Below are positions 60,435 through 64,000 of a stretch of DNA of 64,000 nt, in pieces (position 1 is the stretch's first letter; each line of letters starts with the position of its first letter). The notes under the pieces were generated by a model that saw only the letters and a program-made list of their open reading frames with translations, ran no database searches and was not told the origin of the DNA. The position numbers and the translations under genes are program-made. Source of the stretch: Candidatus Melainabacteria bacterium. Its GTDB lineage: Bacteria > Cyanobacteriota > Vampirovibrionia > 2-02-FULL-35-15. The DNA lies in contig JAHFBF010000003.1 of NCBI GenBank assembly GCA_023250195.1, positions 310,001-374,000 of the forward strand. The letters are read 5' to 3'.

Positions 60435-62282
60435 GTGGCAATTCAGGAAAGTACAACAAAATCAAATGGAAGTTTAAGCGGTCTCTCGGTTTTTGATCGT
60501 TTTAATCATCTTCAGGTTAAAGTTGCTTCACCTTCAAGAGTAATGGGATGGTCGTTTGGTGAAGTTACCAAACCTGAAACCATTAATTATAGAACTTTAA
60601 AGCCTGAAAAAGATGGTTTGTTCTGTGAGAGAATTTTTGGACCTACAAAGGATTGGGAATGTTATTGTGGAAAATATAAAAGAGTTAGGCATAAAGGAAT
60701 TATATGTGAGCGATGTGGTGTTGAAGTAACTGAATCAAAAGTCAGAAGACATAGAATGGGTCATATTAAACTGGCTGCACCGGTTTGTCATATTTGGTTT
60801 TTAAAAGGTATCCCAAGTTATATGAGTCTGCTTAGTGATGTTCCACTTAGAGATCTGGAACAGGTGATTTATTTTAACCAGTATATAGTTTTAAATCCTG
60901 GGAATGTTGAAACAATTGTAAAATACCAATTATTAACAGAAGAAGAATATGATTTGTTAAGTAATGATGAAAATGCTCAGTTTGAAGTTGCGATTGGAGC
61001 AGAGGCCCTGAAGCTTATTTTAGAAGAGACTGCCAAGCCTATTTATGAATTTCCTGATGCAAAGACAAGGGATGAAAGAGGAGAATTAAAATCTTTACCT
61101 GGATTGGAAGAGCTTGCCATAAAATTAAGACAAGAGCTAGCAGGCAGCAGCGGCAGTCAGCAAAGAAGAGCAAAAATCATTAAAAGACTTAGACTGGTAG
61201 AAAGTTTAATTCTTTCAAAGACAGATCCAACTTCAATGATATTAGAAGTTCTGCCTGTTACTCCTCCTGATTTACGTCCAATGGTTCAGTTAGATGGCGG
61301 CAGATTTGCAACCAGTGATTTAAATGATTTATATAGAAGGGTAATTAACCGAAATAACAGGCTTGCAAGATTGCTTGATATGGGTGCTCCTGAAATTATT
61401 GTACGTAATGAAAAAAGAATGCTTCAGGAAGCAGTTGATGCGTTAATTGATAATGGCAGAAGAGGCAGGGTAGTTACCGGATCAAATGGAAGACCACTGA
61501 AATCTCTTTCAAATATTATTGAAGGGAAACAGGGGAGATTCCGTCAAAACCTTCTTGGGAAACGGGTTGACTATTCTGGTCGTTCAGTTATTGTGGTTGG
61601 ACCTCAGTTAAGAGTTCATCAGTGTGGTTTACCAAGAGAAATGGCTATTGAATTATTTAAACCATTTGTAATTAATAAATTAATAGAGCGTCAAATTTGT
61701 CAGAATATTAAGTCAGCTAAAAAACAAATTGAAAAAGGTACCTCAATTGTCTGGGAAATTCTTGAACAGGTAATCCAAGGTCACCCTGTCCTATTAAATC
61801 GTGCACCAACATTACACAGATTAGGTATTCAGGCATTTGAGCCGGTCTTAGTAGAAGGAAGAGCAATTCAGTTACATCCACTTGTTTGTGCAGCATTTAA
61901 TGCAGATTTTGATGGTGATCAAATGGCTGTTCATATCCCCCTGTCAGTTGAAGCACAGTCTGAAGCAAGAATGCTTATGATGGCATTTAATAATATTCTT
62001 TTACCAGCCAGTGGGAAGCCTACAATTACTCCAACTCAAGATATGGTATTAGGAATCTATTATTTAACGGTTGAAAAATCACGTTCAGATGATCCGAGTG
62101 TTTGTAAAGGTGCAGGAATGAACTTTTATAGTTTCCAGGATGCGATTGCAGCATATGAAGCTAGTGTTCTGGATTTACATGCAAAAATTAATGTAAGAGA
62201 TGAAAACAGTAAAAGAATTTCTACTACAGTAGGACGAATTATTTTCAACCAGACAATTAGAGAGACATTTGACATTAAATAA
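60435..62282 (+). CDS. rpoC1: RNA polymerase gamma subunit (N-terminal part of beta')
   Basis: 615 residues corresponding to the first half of bacterial beta'. Start is GTG with AGGAAAA upstream. N-terminal zinc cluster ([24 protein letters not shown]), clamp, [34 protein letters not shown] and the catalytic [16 protein letters not shown] with three Mg-binding Asp. The protein ends after the active-site domain (TIRETFDIK) and the next gene takes over, so beta' is split as in cyanobacteria. Confidence 0.98.
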   Translation: MAIQESTTKSNGSLSGLSVFDRFNHLQVKVASPSRVMGWSFGEVTKPETINYRTLKPEKDGLFCERIFGPTKDWECYCGKYKRVRHKGIICERCGVEVTESKVRRHRMGHIKLAAPVCHIWFLKGIPSYMSLLSDVPLRDLEQVIYFNQYIVLNPGNVETIVKYQLLTEEEYDLLSNDENAQFEVAIGAEALKLILEETAKPIYEFPDAKTRDERGELKSLPGLEELAIKLRQELAGSSGSQQRRAKIIKRLRLVESLILSKTDPTSMILEVLPVTPPDLRPMVQLDGGRFATSDLNDLYRRVINRNNRLARLLDMGAPEIIVRNEKRMLQEAVDALIDNGRRGRVVTGSNGRPLKSLSNIIEGKQGRFRQNLLGKRVDYSGRSVIVVGPQLRVHQCGLPREMAIELFKPFVINKLIERQICQNIKSAKKQIEKGTSIVWEILEQVIQGHPVLLNRAPTLHRLGIQAFEPVLVEGRAIQLHPLVCAAFNADFDGDQMAVHIPLSVEAQSEARMLMMAFNNILLPASGKPTITPTQDMVLGIYYLTVEKSRSDDPSVCKGAGMNFYSFQDAIAAYEASVLDLHAKINVRDENSKRISTTVGRIIFNQTIRETFDIK

Positions 62283-62305
62283 TTTTTAAAAGGGAGATAA
62301 GTAAC

Positions 62306-64000
62306 AATGGTTCAGACAGTTAAAAGCAAAGAAACATTAGAATTTCAGAATTTTACTATTGATAAAAAGAAACTCTCAAGACTTGTTCTTGAAATTTATG
62401 AAAAATATGGTTCAGCTATAGCAAGTGATGTTGCAGATTCTCTGAAAGCTTTAGGATTTCATTATGCAACTAAAGCAGGTGTAACTATAAGTATTGAAGA
62501 CTTAACAGTTCCAGAAGCTAAGAAAGATTTAATCAGTTCTGCAGAGAAGCAGATTGAAGATGCACAAAAAAAGTTTGAAAGAGGAGATATTACTGAAGTA
62601 GAAAGATATAATAAAGTTATTGATACCTGGTCAGAAACCACTGAAAAACTAACCGAAAAAGTTGTTGAAAGATTTGATAGACTTAATCCTGTTTATATGA
62701 TGGCATTTTCAGGTGCAAGAGGTAATCTTAGTCAGGTACGTCAGCTTGTTGGGATGAGAGGATTAATGGCTGATTCTCAAGGACAAATCATTGACTTGCC
62801 GATTAAAGCAAATTTTAAAGAAGGTTTGAACGTTACTGAATATATTATTTCAAGTTATGGTGCAAGAAAAGGTCTGGTTGACACTGCATTAAAGACAGCA
62901 GATTCAGGGTATTTAACAAGAAGACTTGTTGATGTTGCTCAGGATGTAACTGTTCGCAGTCATGACTGTGGGAGCAAAAGAGGTGTTGTTGTTCATGCAT
63001 TGTTTGAAGGTGAAAAATTGACTGTAGGAATTGTTGATAGGGTAATTGGACGTGTTGCTGTAGAAGATATTCTAAGCCTAAAAACCAAAGAAGTTATTGT
63101 TAAAAGTAATGAACTGATTGACAGGAAAAAATCAAAATTAATAGAAGAGCATGGAGTCGCTTCAGCTAAAGTGAGATCTCCGCTTGTATGTGATTTGCCG
63201 TATGGTATTTGCCAAACATGTTATGGATGGAGTCTAACTACAAATACGCTGGTAGATATTGGTGAAGCAATAGGTATAATTGCCGCTCAGTCTATTGGTG
63301 AACCTGGTACACAGCTTACAATGAGAACATTCCATACTGGTGGGGTGGTTGCAGGTGGTGCAAAGAGAACTCAGATTAAGTCTCCGGTAACGGATGTTTT
63401 AAAATTTGATATTCCCGTGAAAGAGATCAGAACAAGATACGGGGATACTGTTTTGCAAACCACAAAAGAAGGAAAAATTAAAATCGGGAAAGATGACTTT
63501 TTCCTGCCTATAGCTTCACAAATCAGATTCAAAAGCGGAGCTAAGGTGGAAAAAGATGCAGTTATTGCTGAGTATACAGAGGTTCAGCAAAAGGGACTTA
63601 TTGAAAGAGCAACAAAAGATATCATTTCAGATCATTCAGGGCAAATTTTATTTGAAGGTTTTTCTGTCGATGAAAAAAGAGATCGCCAGGGGAATATTTC
63701 TAAAACCGCAAACAAAAACGGAATTATCTGGGTTATGGAAGGTGATGTTTATAATCTTCCTGTTGGTAGTAAGTTGATTCCACAGGATGCCCAGCATGTA
63801 AAAATAAGTGATGTGCTTGCAGAAACATTAATTATTTCGGAACGCGGTGGTGAAGTACGTTTTAACAATGATCTCGTAATTGAAGAAGTTAAAGTTGGAA
63901 AAGAAAAAATCAGAAGACTTATACAGGGGCGTGAAGTTAGTATTGTCATTGCAAGGGTTGGAGCGGAAAATGCAAAATTAGAAGCTACAAAACAAGGCAA
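62306..64000 (+). CDS. rpoC2: RNA polymerase beta' subunit, C-terminal part (cut by window)
   Basis: The first 565 codons are in the window and the frame is still open. ATG at 62306 with GGGAGATAAG upstream, 23 bp after rpoC1. Bridge-helix region VYMMAFSGARGNLSQVRQLVGMRGLMAD, IIDLPIKANFKEGLNVTEYIISSYGARKGLVDTALKTADSGYLTRRLVDVAQD, zinc cysteines (HDCGS, VCDLPYGICQTCYGW), GEAIGIIAAQSIGEPGTQLTMRTFHTGG (trigger loop). After about residue 348 an insertion of at least 215 residues follows, so the distal trigger-helix motif is not yet reached. This is the SI3 position. Confidence 0.97.

Noticed and set aside
60435-62306. rpoC interrupted by a frameshift
   Set aside because: rpoC1 ends and rpoC2 begins with its own ribosome-binding site at the boundary known for cyanobacteria, so this is a natural split.

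Overview
The window is one AT-rich bacterial chromosome segment, densely packed with genes. It carries markers of a Gram-negative cell with lipopolysaccharide: an Omp85/BamA-type barrel, Skp, LpxD, a heptosyltransferase-like family 9 glycosyltransferase, an O-antigen-ligase-like protein and an MlaE-type permease. RNA polymerase is encoded as rpoB-rpoC1-rpoC2, with a long insertion in the trigger loop of RpoC2. This split is the cyanobacterial/plastid arrangement. No photosynthesis gene is seen. With a three-POTRA Omp85, tuf next to rpsJ and cyanobacteria-like short repeats, I infer a member of the cyanobacterial line, most likely a non-photosynthetic one (Melainabacteria/Vampirovibrionia type). 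The species cannot be named from this window.

Layout. 1-2.4 kb: ispG (cut by the window), rpmE, glutaredoxin, rsmA. 2.4-7.9 kb: an orphan protein, an FlhB/YscU-type export switch, a sigma factor and a low-complexity orphan, then a XerC/D-type recombinase. 8-19.5 kb: housekeeping and envelope genes (hemL, cyclophilin, rplS, rnhB, trpE, DJ-1, thiS, O-antigen ligase, a VirB10/TrbI-like exported protein, a SPOR protein, tpiA, a family 9 glycosyltransferase). 19.7-30.5 kb: the S10/spc ribosomal cluster from rplD to secY, with a tRNA-Gly inside it. An MlaE-type permease follows. tuf-rpsJ-rplC lie beyond on the opposite strand, so the normal head of the S10 operon is detached and inverted. 33.8-40.5 kb: bamA, an orphan AAA+ ATPase, skp, lpxD, wecB (outer-membrane biogenesis). 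40.7-56.5 kb: a mixed region with a Cys-rich secreted protein, a sugar-type binding protein, comM, two tiny membrane proteins, cdd, efp, accB, radA, pepA, a solitary 5S rRNA with its own promoter and terminator, upp, eno, an HtrA protease, a degenerate histidine-kinase-like membrane protein and tRNA-Leu. 56.9-64 kb: rpoB, rpoC1 and the first 565 codons of rpoC2, behind two strong promoters.

The most striking content is the repeats. First, palindromes of exactly 28 or 29 bp that start GTA and end TAC or AAC, together with longer paired-hairpin elements, sit in frame inside at least nine protein genes (rplV, lpxD, wecB, a binding protein, an orphan exported protein, radA, pepA, eno, htrA). They fall at surface loops, tails or signal peptides, much as Rickettsia palindromic elements do. 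Other copies supply stop codons to converging genes. Second, five unlinked genes (grx, yscU-like, rplN, secY, accB) carry the same leader, in which a Shine-Dalgarno-like purine run and the start codon are separated by a hairpin with covarying arms and a constant CTTGT loop. Folding the hairpin would restore a 7-14 nt spacing. rpmE has a probable divergent version. Two further leader families (hemL/radA/cdd and rplR/eno) and heptamer tandem repeats in 5' regions complete the picture.
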